Source of the DNA: Dactylonectria macrodidyma
Taxonomy: Eukaryota > Ascomycota > Sordariomycetes > Hypocreales > Nectriaceae
Assembly (NCBI GenBank): GCA_020744425.1
Contig: JAGMUV010000030.1
Span: forward strand, 124,001 to 188,000
DNA: 64,000 nt
Reading direction: 5' to 3'
Position numbers and translations under genes: made by a program
Notes under the pieces: generated by a model
What the model was told of the DNA's origin: nothing
Database searches by the model: none
What the model saw: only the letters and a program-made list of their open reading frames with translations
In this document: in pieces, positions 19,587-30,900 of the stretch
How positions within the stretch are numbered: the first letter of the stretch is position 1
Layout of the letters: each line of letters begins with the position of its first letter

Positions 19587-21577
19587 ATGAGCCGGCCACC
19601 ACCAGGGAGCACGACGCCGACACAAGTGCCTCCAAGAAAAAGAGGCAGACCGCGAGGTTCTCGTGCACCAAGGCGGAGAGATGTTCGAGAAGGAAATCGG
19701 GTGCAGGAACATCAGCCAAGCGCATACCAAGTCGACACAATCAATACTCAAATACGGGGACCTGAAAGCTGGATGAGTCGACCGTCGCCAAGGAGTACGA
19801 CACCAATACAGGCGCCTCCAAGATCAAGAGGCAAACCGCGAACTTCTCGTGCATCAAGACGGAAAGATGCCCGGGAAAAAAACTGGCGGCAAAGGAGAGA
19901 AACCCAACAGCAAAGACCACTGGTTGCCGTTGGGACCCCCCCAGCCAGTTCCCAGTTGCCATCTAATGCTCCACGACGTCAGAAAAGGAGGTCGCAACAA
20001 GCACAGCAACTAAAACCTGTACCGGCGCAACCGCTGATAGCACCAAACCCCACACAGGCTGCAGAGATAAGCAACGCCAGCCAATATCACCTGCACAATG
20101 CACTGGGCGTGCAGCAATGTATGAGCATTCTAAGCTTTTCAGATGTGGATCAACATGGCCAACAAGAACTTGGCGCCAAGCGTAAGGCTGACCAACACGG
20201 ACAAGAACAAAACAAAAGACAAAATCGAAGACGGGCTGAGAATAGCAACCTTGAAGAGCAAACCCAGGCATTCAAGAGAGCTATTAAGCATCTGGAAGAT
20301 GAATTTACAGAGAAGGAGAGAATATCTTACACAAAGAATTGGCGTAAGCCGGTCCCCCGTGAGAGGAATATATCCACAGTCATGGATTTTTATCAAGCAT
20401 TTCAAAACATGGACACCCTACCCATACACACCATGATATGCTATCAGAAGATCAGCATGATGGAGACAAAAGAGCTTAGCTGGGAAGAGTGGACAAATAG
20501 CGCAGCGATGGATAGCTGCCGCACGTATTCATGTCCCAATTGTTTCCCTGTTGGCAAGGCTATACCGAGCTGCGAAAACTGTGCCATGAAGATCCGCGAA
20601 TGCAATGTGGCGCGGGCCGGGAACTTGCATCAAGCACTTGGTTGCGAGCACATGTACCCGGATGCTCTGAGAGACTTGACATTGGTTGAGGAGAAGCTGA
20701 TTGCACTCAACACCCATTTCGGCTTCGTTGCAAGAATCAAAGTGACAAAAAGCACCAAACAGAGTACGGCATATGCACGCCATGTAAAGGGTCATATAAC
20801 TGTGTTTCCAAACAGTGTTCAAGACTTGGTAACCACAGTACTACCGCATCCGCTTCTACAATCTTTGGAGGACATCCATATATCCTGGCACGGGCCGCAG
20901 AGACCAGCCCCCAGCGATCTATCTAAGTTGCTCTCAGTCCGGCGAGGAGCTGTGGAACGGGCGTTGCTTTGGCTAAAAGAATTTAACCCCCACTATCGGC
21001 ATATCGAAATCGACAAAGCCGAGTTGGATAGTTGGGGAGAGCCGGCGCACGGGGTTCCGAGCCGGATCTATGACAGGATAGAGAGAGATGAACCATCGGC
21101 ATGGGAAGAAACGCGAACAGCGCACATCGTGCCCCCGACAGAACGTGGAATGGATGACACTGAGCCCCAGTCACTCGAACAGATTGTGGACGGGCTAGGC
21201 AGAGCGTATGATGAGAATGATGTAAGTTACGACGAGGATCAGCAGCTCTATGACGAGCGCAGCCGGGAGGAGCTCGAGTATGAGGGCATGGGAAGCTTTC
21301 TTGATGAGATCCTTGCATCTGGTATGTTTCCACTGGACACAGCACCGCAAGCAACCGATGCCGATAAACTGCAATTTGCCATTGATACAATCAGAGGTGG
21401 ACACATAAATGCGCAAGCACAGCCGCCCAAGCAGCCGACTGGGAGCGCGCAGGATTCGCACCTTCAGCCATACATTCACATTTCAAGAGGCAACGAGTTT
21501 GCAGATGTCAATGATGTCTGGTATCTTGCAAAAGCATTTCCAACACTATTCCCCTTCGGTTTCGGTGGGCCACGGTG
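19587..21577 (+). pseudogene. Helitron Rep-helicase protein, N-terminal part (interrupted by a hAT element)
   Basis: From ATG 19587 the frame encodes a Lys/Arg/Gln/Pro-rich leader with two similar RKRGRPRGSRAPRR and RSRGKPRTSRASRR units that resemble AT-hooks. A Cys-rich motif follows (CRTYSCPNCFP...CENC). Next comes the DUF6570-like region upstream of the Helitron Rep domain (DALRDLTLVEEKLIALNTHF, HVKGHITVFPN, EDIHISWHGPQRP), then the Helitron_like_N start (DVWYLAKAFPTLFPFGFGGP). The frame breaks at 21577 where a hAT element is inserted, and it resumes in frame at 24231. The shared 8-bp duplication CCACGGTG shows that precise excision would restore PRCKEEMESEL. Helitron proteins move DNA by rolling-circle replication. 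Confidence 0.85.
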
Positions 21578-24222
21578 CAGGGTGGTTTTCCATACCCAAG
21601 TATGGAAATACCCTTTCCATACTATTGCATGGACAGGGTATGGACATGGATCCATAGTATTTCAATACTCATTCAATAATTGGCCGAACAACGCCACTGA
21701 CCGGGGCCCCGACAGGGCCATAGTCCAGGGGTCTGAGGGCCTTGAACCCCGCTCAACCCACACAAACTTTACTTTCCCCACCAACCCCACTTCACCCACC
21801 GGACGAGTCCATGACGAGCGATGGATTCTGAAAGTGTGTTATCCTTCTTCGATTCTGAATCCATTTTGTCGGACTCTTCGACGCCTAGGTCTCGCAATAC
21901 ACGAGGGAAAGCCGCCGTTGCAACTTGGAAACATGCTCGTATGGCTGCAGAAGGCGAGGAAGAGTTTAAGGGTCGGAATCGCCTTCTCTATTGCCGTCAT
22001 TGTCCCCAGAAGAACCCGTATAGCACTTCAGTTACCACCAACTTTCGCAAACATCTTGAGGGTAAGCACGACATTCGGGTAGTGGAAGATTTGACCCCAC
22101 TTCAATCATCCATCTTTGAGGGGTTTGAGCAACTCTACCAGCAAGCACGGGACTTGGGCCGCACATCGGAGATTGAGTCGGAGGTCTTCAAACGCTACCT
22201 CGACCAAGACAAGATCAGCAAAGCATTAGCTTGGTTGATCGTCTCACGAAACCTTCCTTATAGAATTGTCGAATCTCGTGAATTTCACCTCTTCATTTCT
22301 ACCTTGAACCCGGTCGCGAAGGACCATCTCCCTTCCGCTCACTCGACGATTCCACGAATCATTGACAATCATTTCCAGTGGGCCAAGGATGTAGTGCGAA
22401 TGAAGCTCCAGTCAGCAAAATCCAAAGTTCACCTCTCGCTTGACATTTGGACATCCCCCAATCGGCTCCTTCTTCTAGGAGTTTGCTCCCACTTTGTCGA
22501 CCATGCACAAGAAACACGACGGAAAGCTCTCCTTGCACTTCGGCCGGTGGCGAACCATTCGGGAGAGGAACAGTTCATTACACTTCTTCCCATCTTGCGG
22601 GACTTTGGTATTGTTCGACGCATTGGAAGTGTTGTGGGAGACAATTCGAGTACCAATGATACCCTCTGCCGGGCGATGAGCACATATCTCAAGGAAGAAG
22701 AGGGCGTTGATTGGGATCCAGACGCTCACCGCCTCCGATGCCTTGGCCACGTTATCAACTTGGCAGTTCAAGCTTTCCTGTTCCCAAATTCTCTTGATTT
22801 GAAACAAAGCGAGTCATGCGAAGATGCACATGACCTGGGTAGAATTCAAAGGCAACGCGCCGAGTTTCGCCGCCTTGGACCACTTGGAAAGCTCCATAAC
22901 CTGGTTATCAACATTCAGAGTTCATCGGGGCGCAGCAGAGAATTCACGGAACTAGCCGGGAGGTTGATTCCACTTGACAATCGTACGAGGTGGAATAGTT
23001 GGTATCAAATGCTGCACGTTGCCACGGAACAAGAAACTGCCAGCGCACTGGACACCTACACCAAGAATCATTTCGAAGATCTTTCTGCGGATTTTCTATT
23101 GCCGGAAGACTGGGCTCGGCTCCGCATAATTGAGAAGATACTTCAGCCATTCTCGCGAGCGACATTAGCAACACAGGGGGACCATGCGACCCTGGACAAA
23201 GTGCTCTTCACGATGGACGTCTTGATCCGATGCTTTGATGAGGCCTTGGTAAAGTGCCTTTGCTCTGATCTCCTTGCACAAGCGCTGATATGGTGCAATA
23301 GGTCTCGTACAAATCAGACTCAGAATTATCCTCTAGGATCCAGAGAGGATGGGAAGTCTTCGACAAATATTACAGCAAGACAGAAACGTCGCCTTATTAT
23401 GCGGCTGCTCTGATCCTTCATCCAAGTTATCGTACAACATACATTCAGGCAAACTGGAAGAAGAAGTGGCAGAAACCTGCGTTCAAACAGGTCAAAGACC
23501 TTTGGCTCGCTTACCGAGACACGGTGGATGATGTCCACTCGCACCATTTACTAGATGACGAAGAAGACAAGGATCTTGACGCGTTTGATCGCATTTCAAG
23601 GAAGTTGCAGAATTGCACCCGACCGTCAAGCCAGGATGAGTATGAAGATTACATCTCGTGTGACCCATACGACATTACGCCGACAACAGCCTTGTCATGG
23701 TGGCTTCAAGAGCAGCAGAGGAAACGATGGCCGAAGCTATCGCAAATGGCCATAGATATCCTTTCAATGCCGGCCATGAGTGATGAACCAGAGCGGGTGT
23801 TCTCAGGGGCGCGTCGCACAATCTCATGGGAAAGGGCCCAATTGGATGCGAACCAAGTTGAAAAGGGAGAGTGCTTAAAGCATTGGCTCAAGAGCGATAT
23901 CTTGAAAGGGGCCGAAGATGGCGGGTCCCCAGATTTTGGGTAAAGTCCTGGCTCAACTTCTACGCTTGTTTCCTGCAAAAAGAGCAAATTTCTGCTTGGC
24001 CTCCCTTTGACCGGTCGTCTGTCATTACGTTCGCATTAACTGTTTCTTGGTTTTTAATTGATTCATGTTGTGATTGGCACATTTGCTGGAGACCACATAG
24101 GTGATCTTTTGCTGGATGCGCACGGACCAAGTATGGAAAGGTGTATTGCAATACTTGCAATAAATGTGGGGCGATACTCCAGTATGGATTGCACACCTTT
24201 CCATATATGGAAAACCACCCTG
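21578..24222 (+). mobile_element. Complete hAT transposon (2645 bp) with 8-bp target duplication
   Basis: Terminal inverted repeats begin CAGGGTGGTTTTCCATA at both ends. CCACGGTG is duplicated at 21570-21577 and 24223-24230. Subterminal sequences are rich in CCATA/TATGG words in both orientations. The element carries one intact two-exon transposase gene and is inserted in the Helitron Rep gene. Confidence 0.95.
21821..23943 (+). CDS. hAT transposase, intact, one intron
   Basis: Exons 21821-23248 and 23302-23943, intron of 53 nt (23249-23301: GTAAAG donor, GCTGATATGG branch-like, AATAG acceptor), give 689 aa. The N-terminus has a BED-type zinc finger (LLYCRHCPQKN then NFRKHLEGKHD). The RNase H-like core shows SLDIWTSPNRLLLLGV and VGDNSSTNDT. 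Next come CLGHVINLAVQ and RTRWNSWYQML, and the C-terminus carries the dimerisation motif MAIDILSMPAMSDEPERVFS. Splicing in phase 0 joins CFDEAL to VSYKSDSELSSRIQRGWEVF, which matches the normal family sequence. With intact ends and frame, this element is a candidate for current mobility. Confidence 0.93.
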
Positions 24223-24230
24223 CCACGGTG

Positions 24231-24545
24231 TAAGGAAGAGATGGAATCGGAGCTGTGGAAGAACAGTGTCCAGCTCACAGGGCGTATCCGTAATAGAGAC
24301 AGTATTGGAGAGGGTGGAGAGGATGCGAATTCGCCAACACGTAATCTCGGACTTCACGCATGGATGAAGAAAGTGCTGCAACGACATGGTGGTCGCTTTG
24401 CCAATCATCCGGCGTTTTTATTCCTAGTATTCAACATAGAGGTTCGGTCTAGGAATAGAGGAGTAAGTATGGTGAGCGTGCGACGGAACGATTTTCCTGA
24501 GGTTGAGAGGATCATTCAGTCGTTAACACCAGAGCAAGGCAAGAC
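24231..24545 (+). pseudogene. Helitron Rep protein continuation after the hAT insertion
   Basis: Directly after the duplicated CCACGGTG the Helitron frame resumes as CKEEMESELWKNSVQL and reaches the Helitron_like_N motifs HAWMKKVLQRHGGRFANHPA and FLFLVFN. It continues to about SLTPEQGK. After that the family sequence is lost; the frame stays open to 24663 with unrelated residues. The Rep protein picks up again at about 27458, so a stretch normally of roughly 120-150 residues is missing and replaced by 2.9 kb of other DNA. Confidence 0.8.
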
Positions 24546-26021
24546 ATGTGACGTGTATATCTGTGGTCGGCGACAAGGTCCCTTTCGTGTCAAGAGGTCG
24601 CTTCCGCATAGCAGGAGCAGTCAAAGCTCATCTACAACTAGCATTGGTATGCAAATCCCCTAACCTGCTCGGTCAATGGCTAATAAGGTGATCGAAGACT
24701 GGAATTTCGAAGTATGCGGTCATCGGCGCGTTGAAATACGTACTCTGGACCCACAGGATTCGACTCAATCGGAAAACGTGACTCGTTGTCCTTTTCCATC
24801 CATCTCCATTGATCTCCATGATGATTCAAGAGCTTAAGGAGGATTCCCGAGTACCCCGATAATTGACTTGGGTCATCGCCAGTCAGCTCAACCTCGCGTA
24901 CGAGTCATGCTCCCATCACGGAACTGGTTTCACCACGTCCAAAGCTGAAATGCCAACAAGAGCTAGGAACAACTGCCGGGTTTTCCGTGACACTTCGTGC
25001 GTCACCGGTTGGTTTATGTGGAGCAGGGTTGCCATTAATCAACATGAGCCAACGGGAATGGCAGGCTTTTGACAGCAGCCACCAACAATTCGAGGCGCTG
25101 ACCGAGCCGAAATGATAAGTTTGTACACCCACTCGGTTAGCTGAAACATCTTTGCCGTAATGAGCTGAAGGTCGCCTTGCTGTGAATTTTGTGCGTCGGC
25201 GATGAGATTGCATTTTGCTCACTCGATGAATCTTTCCATTTCAATTGTTTTGCACAAGCACTTACTTGGCCCAGTATTGCGGCTTCCTAGGCTATTTCCC
25301 ATGCTACAATAAGGTGGTTCGTCTAGAATTGATAAATCCTCTTGTAGTATGTAGCTCGCTATTTTAAAAAGCAGCCCTGTTGTTAAATGCAATATGCTAC
25401 GGTTGGTGATTAAATAGTGATTTCATAAAGACGCAATGGCTTGTGTACGGCATACCGAACCAAAGACACTGCAGCGCAATAGGTAGTAGCCCGTGTCCTG
25501 GAGTATTGTTCCCCTTCTTTGCCTACCAAAGGCTCTCGCTGGCAAACTTCAGTGATGCTAGCAGTGAAAGCTTCAGCAAACTGGTCGTAGAAAGCCCAGG
25601 TTGAATCAAAGCTCCAGTTTTAATCAAACATCCAGTTTTGGTCAGGTATCTAGTTTTAGGAAACTCAAGATTCACTGCTACCGTCCGGTCCGTACAGGTA
25701 CGGTTGTTTCGTTTGATGATTCGCTCTCAATGGTGACAGAGATTAAGCATAATTATAATCCAGGCGGTTGTGGTCATGGTATTCAATGCGTTTATGTAGC
25801 TTGCAGCATCCGCGTCAAAACAGGTCAGATGCCTCCCGGCTTTGGCCGCCTCGTTCCTCTGAGCCACGGGGCGGCCAAGATGATACTCAAGGCCTTAGAA
25901 ATGCGCACCAGAGGAGGACATAAACGGCCATTGATGAGTGTACTAATAGTAATTCACTCAATTTCTTTGCTGCTCGTCCAGTCACTCTTATTTATCTAAT
26001 CTATCCTTTCATCTCGCTCAG
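24546..26021. other. Foreign segment inside the Helitron: exon-like stretches, no certain gene
   Basis: An open plus frame continues to 24663 (CDVYICGRRQGPFRVKRSLP). After a possible short intron ending near 24687 another open stretch runs to 24837 (VIEDWNFEVCGHRRVEIRTL). These could be two exons of an unrecognised gene piece. A 132-codon frame at 25601-25999, starting with Ser/Phe repeats and ending hydrophobic, is unidentified. The last few hundred bases should hold the promoter of the GH64 gene. Confidence 0.3.
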
Positions 26022-27353
26022 ATGCGTCCATTTTCTTTTATTGACGCTCTTCTAAGCGTAGGAATTTGTTGTCCCGCTCTACCATTTGCCAAAGGCGCGC
26101 TAACCCCAGAGGGGTTTACCAAAATCCAACCAGGAGGTATCGACGCTCTCAAGATCACAGAAGAAAATACCCTCAACAGTAGCACTGGCACTATTACTCG
26201 GCAGGACCTAGTTGGTGCCACTCTGCCTCTCAAGTTCGTAAATAACTACAATGGCGGTGCAGTTAACGCTTACATCTCCGGGCTGGACCCCAATGGCGCT
26301 GTCGTTTTTGTTGCTTCCAATGGGTCTTTAATTTATCCTTCCTCAGGTGGCTCTATAGTCCCTGTTCAGGTTACCCAGAATATTGCCATTCCCATGGCTT
26401 CGTCTGGTCATACACTTGAGCTCACCCTGCCAATCTCTATGAGCTCCGGACGCATCTATTTTTCCGAGGGTGCAATGTCGTTTTACATGATGAGTATTGG
26501 CACAGGGGATTGCTTGGTTCAGCCGTCCCTTACCAATCTCCAGGATGCAAACGTTGGCCTTAAGTGGGGCTTCGTTGAGTTCACCTATACTGGTGGGATC
26601 ATATATGCCAACATTAGCTACGTTGACTTTGTTGGCATGATTTTGGGCATTCTGCTAACAGTCACCGACGGCACCACCCAGAGCGCAGCAGGACTTGAGG
26701 CCGATAGCGTCATCAACATTTGCAATGACCTGGTGACGCAGACGGGGGCTGATGGGTACCCGTGGAGCTCCATGTGCCTCGCCAATACTACAGGAACTCC
26801 CATCCGAGTCTTGTCGCCCGGCAACTTCTACTACCTTAACGCTGATGCCTTTGCGAAATACTGGCATAGTTATGTTGACCAGGTCTGGGCCCAATATACC
26901 ACCTCGATCTTGACAATCAACACGCAGACAGACTATAGAGACGTTAGCTGCACGGTTTCGGGAGATGAATTGGTCTGCAACGGCGACAACCGAGGCTACG
27001 TAAAGCCCAGTGCTAATGATATTTGGGGCTGCAACACTGGGCCATTTGCTATCATGGATGGCGATAATACCATTCATAAGGCAGTGGTGCCGCGTCTCTG
27101 CGCTGCATTTGCCCGCTCCACTCTTCTTCTGGATGGAGGCAATGTGCAGCCAAGCCTCAATAGTGCCTCATATTACACGATTGATCCTACCAACCACTAC
27201 AGCCGCGTCATTCACCAGTACGAGGTGGATGGAAAGGGATATGCATTTCCGTACGACGATGTCAACCCGGACGGCAATGAGAATGCCTCAGGTATTGTTT
27301 CGTCCGGAAACGTTGCTAACTTAACTATTTACATAGGGGCCCCTCCTTCTTAG
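26022..27353 (+). CDS. Glycoside hydrolase family 64 (beta-1,3-glucanase), secreted
   Basis: A single 443-residue frame from ATG 26022, with an N-terminal hydrophobic signal (FIDALLSVGICCPALPFAKG). The mature protein shows the GH64/thaumatin-like fold signature: LPLKFVNNYNGGAVNAYISG, SSGRIYFSEGAMSFYMM, KWGFVEFTYTGGIIYANISY and VDFVGMILGILL, with downstream YWHSYVDQVWAQY and a C-terminal YDDV region. GH64 enzymes cleave beta-1,3-glucans, releasing laminari-oligosaccharides; in fungi they act outside the cell on wall or competitor glucan. Length is near the family norm and no intron or stop breaks it, so it looks functional. It lies in the segment that splits the Helitron Rep gene, in the same orientation, which suggests capture or transport with the Helitron or a later insertion. 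Confidence 0.85.
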   Translation: MRPFSFIDALLSVGICCPALPFAKGALTPEGFTKIQPGGIDALKITEENTLNSSTGTITRQDLVGATLPLKFVNNYNGGAVNAYISGLDPNGAVVFVASNGSLIYPSSGGSIVPVQVTQNIAIPMASSGHTLELTLPISMSSGRIYFSEGAMSFYMMSIGTGDCLVQPSLTNLQDANVGLKWGFVEFTYTGGIIYANISYVDFVGMILGILLTVTDGTTQSAAGLEADSVINICNDLVTQTGADGYPWSSMCLANTTGTPIRVLSPGNFYYLNADAFAKYWHSYVDQVWAQYTTSILTINTQTDYRDVSCTVSGDELVCNGDNRGYVKPSANDIWGCNTGPFAIMDGDNTIHKAVVPRLCAAFARSTLLLDGGNVQPSLNSASYYTIDPTNHYSRVIHQYEVDGKGYAFPYDDVNPDGNENASGIVSSGNVANLTIYIGAPPS

Positions 27354-27457
27354 CAGGGCATTATAGGACTAGATCAGGTCTTTGACTATCGGGTTAGGTA
27401 TAAATATGTCAGAAGAACGCTATATTATCGCTGTGGGACATTGGCAAGGATAGCTAA
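27354..27457. other. Junction between GH64 3' region and resumed Helitron
   Basis: About 100 bp of GH64 downstream sequence. The Helitron frame becomes recognisable at about 27458 (RFEKFVRTGQESAFG). No target duplication was noticed. Confidence 0.4.
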
Positions 27458-28798
27458 AGATTCGAAAAATTCGTCAGGACAGGCCAAGAATCGGCTTTTG
27501 GGAAGATCAGCCACTATTATGCAACGGTGGAAACGAACGAACGAGGCAGCCTACATCTACATGGACTACTCTGGTTGCACGGCAACGTGCAGTTGCCGTC
27601 CCTGATTGACGACCTGGCTAACCCCGAAGAGGAAGAATACCGTGCCCAAGTGACTCGGTACGTGGACTCGGTCTTTCATGAGTGCTTAAACGAGAATGCT
27701 GGAAAGGTTGTCCGACAGGAGAGGAAGCCAATCCACCCAGTTGAGGAGATGATGAACAGCACCAAGGCTCTTACTGCGGCCTTCGACGACGAGTCCAACT
27801 TCATTGCGTACTGTTGCCAGGTTCATTCCCACACCTACACCTGTCTCAAGTATTCTCTGAAGGGACTCGCCGAACATGGTGCGGACAAGTACAGACGGAC
27901 AGCTTGTCGGTTCAAAGCGCCTTGGAAGATCGTCGAAGCAACAGGATTCTCGGAGGAGGGCCTGCTCAAGATCCGCCGAAACCACCCGCTGGTGAACCGG
28001 TACAACAAAGCGATGGCGGTTGGCCTCCGCCACAACCACGACATGTCGATGATCTTGACGAGGACCAAGGGCCTGGCCATGGTGTTTTACATCACGAACT
28101 ACGCCACCAAACTGGATACGCCAATGTGGAAACGCATCGTCCTCGCCGCCGAAGTCCTTCGACAGCTTCGTGAATCTGACGTGCCGAGTCGTCAGGTGTC
28201 GGATTCTGCCGAGCGTGACGCCCAGCGGCCGGCCGTGCTGAACAAGAGCCGTCAGTTTCTGATGAGGGCTGCGAACCGAATCTTTTCCGAGAGACAGCTC
28301 TCGTCCGTGGAGGTCTGCTACCACCTGCTCGACTATCAGACGGACTTTACCAACGTGCCGCACTGGTCCTTCTTGAACCTGACCGCACTGTATTGGGCCA
28401 TCTTCCGCCGATGGGAGCACCTTCGCCGTCAGGCCGGCGTAGAGACAGACGCGGAGGAGCCTCCTGAGACGGTACTCCTTAGGGAAGGCGGCCGGACCCT
28501 GTTATACCTGGACGCTTACGCCTACAGAGGTCGGCTTCTGAAAGATCTGTGCTTCTATGACTACATGTCTATGATTCAACTTGTGCGTTACCGTAACCCG
28601 GACGAGGATGAAGCTCACATATCTCTCGACGGGCCCTCTCCGGAATGCCACAACTGGGTGCAAACGGTTCGACGACCTCCCGATTACGCCATACCGATCT
28701 TTCAAGGTTTCATCAGCGACGATCACATGGATGAACACCCGGTATATTTCAAACGGTACCTTCCAACTCCCACACTTCCATCTCCGAGCCAGCTCTGA
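27458..28798 (+). pseudogene. Helitron Rep domain, C-terminal half (HUH motif present)
   Basis: The frame reads FVRTGQESAFGKISHYYATV, then ETNERGSLHLHGLLWLHGN, whose HLH is the HUH metal-binding motif of the Rep nuclease, and later AMVFYITNYATKL, the Tyr-x3-Tyr region that cleaves DNA. It continues through the Rep-helicase linker (DYMSMIQLVRYR, DEHPVYFKRYLP) to a stop at 28798. Normal Helitron proteins go straight on into the helicase; here the frame shifts near 28760-28800, and the helicase follows in another frame. There is no ATG at the left because the piece is the continuation of the interrupted gene from 24545. Confidence 0.88.
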
Positions 28799-28799
28799 C

Positions 28800-30736
28800 C
28801 TTCGGCGCAGCAACTCTGTCCTCCATTTGGCCCTCTTTGTGCCTTGGGAGGCCTTTCTTTCAAAGAGGCAGGGCGATATCACTAACATCTGGTCGGATTA
28901 CGAGGCGGCTCTCTCTCCCCGCCTGCGTTTCCACGTCTCCAACATCTCCCTTCTCAGAAAGTCAGCCGAAGATGCGCGTAAAGACGCAAAGCTCTGGGCC
29001 AGCCGGTCGGAAGGTGATGACACGGTTGATGTGGAGCTCCCCCTGGATGAAGATTACTGCGGTGAAGAGGCAGCAACGATGGCTGAGCATCACCAAAGCT
29101 ACACAGCTCTGCTCCAGACTCTTCAAAATGCCATACGGGATTCCGACGCTACGAGGGACTCCCCAGTCTTACGGAGCCTGGCCCGGGACCTGTGCGAGGA
29201 GAACCCTGCTGAAGAGGATAGGTCTTTTATCCAACGCCACGAGGGCTTTTACCAGCAAATTCGCCGTAACCAAGACAGTCCCTTATGCCAATATCCGAGT
29301 CTATCCGGAGACGATGTTCAAGCCGCGGCAAAGGCCCAGAACATGCTGCATCTCCGAATGCTGGATGAGATTGAAGGTTGTTCCCAAGGCGCTGTGCACT
29401 CCACGGGTAACGCCGACATAGACGATGTCTTAGCTCGGCATTACGATGCAGAGATTCCCTTTCCGGCTCAAGGTCAAGACTCGGCCATGGACATGCCTCG
29501 AATCCTTGTCGATGTCAGTTCTACAACAGGCTTCGTCGAACTGGGACGCCTTGCCGCCTCCAACTACACGCTCAACTATCTGCAGAGCATGGCTCTCCAA
29601 CTCGTGTGCAGCTTCTTAGACAAGTACACTGCCGATCCGGACTCGGCCGGCCAGCATCTCCAGTACACGGGCGGGCCGGGTGGGACAGGAAAGTCGAGGA
29701 TTGTCGATGCCCTGAAGGACGTGTTCGCGGCGAGGGGCCAATCACACCTTCTTCAGATCACCGGCACGTCAGGCAGTGCTGCAGCCCAGATCGGCGGGAC
29801 GACGGTCCATTCGGCCTGCGGCCTGGATGCCCGCCGCTCTTCCAGGAAGCAACCTTTGTCATTCCCTGAAGCCAAGAAATGGACCTGGAAGCAGAAGCTC
29901 GTCCTCGTGATCGACGAGATCAGTATGCTTGGCGGAGCCACCCTATACGACGTCAGCCGCCACCTCCAGTCTCTCCGCGATTGCCCTGATAAGCCATTTG
30001 GCGGTATTCCTGTTGTCCTCCTGATGGGGGATTTCCATCAGTTCGCCCCGGTGCATGAGACGAGCCTCCTCGTGAGCAAAACGATGGATCCCGCCCTCGC
30101 CCCCGTCAGCCAAGCAACCATTTCTCACCACCAGGGCTCTACTCTTTGGCACATGTTCAAAACTGTTGTCCTTCTTGAAGAACAAGTCCGCGCACGGGAT
30201 GATCCACAGCTGGGCGCTCTTCTCGACAGAGTACGTGCCGGGCTCCAAACGGAGCAAGACCTCCACCTGCTTAACACTAAGCTGGTTGACCGCTCCCGAA
30301 TCGCTTTCCACAGCGGCTTACGCGCCATAACGCCGCTGAACCGCAACCGCTGGAGCCTCAACATGGAAGCCGTCGTAGACTGGGCGCGTTTTAACAAGAG
30401 ACATATCTCCATCTTCATCTCGAACCACACTTGGCGGAGGGGCACGCTATCCCAAGACGAGATCGTCCAGACCATTGAACAAGGAGACGATTCCAACTGC
30501 AATGTCCCTGGCATCTTTTTCTATGCCCAAGGGATGCCCGTAGTTGTGAACAAGAACATCTACACGGGGTTGAAGATTGTGAATGGAGCGGAGTTTACAG
30601 CCGCAGACGTTGTTCCCGATCACAAATATCCAGGATACCATCTTGCGGACGACGTCACCATCCACTTCGGCCCTCCACTCGGCATACTCTTGCAGTCGAG
30701 AGACACAAAAGGCTTGGCCGTCCCGACCCTCCCTGC
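28800..30736 (+). pseudogene. Helitron PIF1-like helicase domain, frameshifted and C-terminally truncated
   Basis: After the frameshift the sequence reads SVLHLALFVPWEAFLSKRQG, an acidic linker, then the SF1 helicase motifs: Walker A GGPGGTGKSRIVDAL, motif Ia ITGTSGSAAAQIGGTTVHSA, Walker B LVLVIDEISMLGG, motif III LLMGDFHQFAPV and motif IV LLEEQVRARDDP. The frame ends at about 30736 (GILLQSRDTKGL) before motifs V and VI (the VHKSQ and ALSRV blocks), so the helicase cannot be complete. The break coincides with the start of a Tc1/mariner-type fragment. Confidence 0.88.
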
Positions 30737-30900
30737 ATGAGCCAACAAGACATGGCTGATTTTCTTCATAACCAATATCGTGTCAGGGTGTCACGATTCA
30801 CTATCGGTAGAACGCTAAAACGAGCCGGATGGACTAAGCAGGTCACACAAATATCGCAATCTTGTTTAGCCGGCATTTCCGATCTCGTGCGTACGGCGTA
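30737..30900 (+). pseudogene. Tc1/mariner-type transposase N-terminal HTH fragment
   Basis: ATG 30737 opens SQQDMADFLHNQYRVRVSRF, then TIGRTLKRAGWTK, the paired-type helix-turn-helix of fungal Tc1/mariner transposases. After about 35 residues the similarity ends and a stop follows near 30900. It is only a fragment and lies at the exact point where the Helitron helicase is cut. Confidence 0.7.

Noticed and set aside
21578..22082. Continuation of the Helitron N-terminal frame to 22082
   Set aside because: After 21577 it reads hAT terminal and transposase DNA out of frame; not part of the Helitron protein.
27686..28420. 244-codon minus frame
   Set aside because: Antisense to the Helitron Rep domain with its HUH motif.
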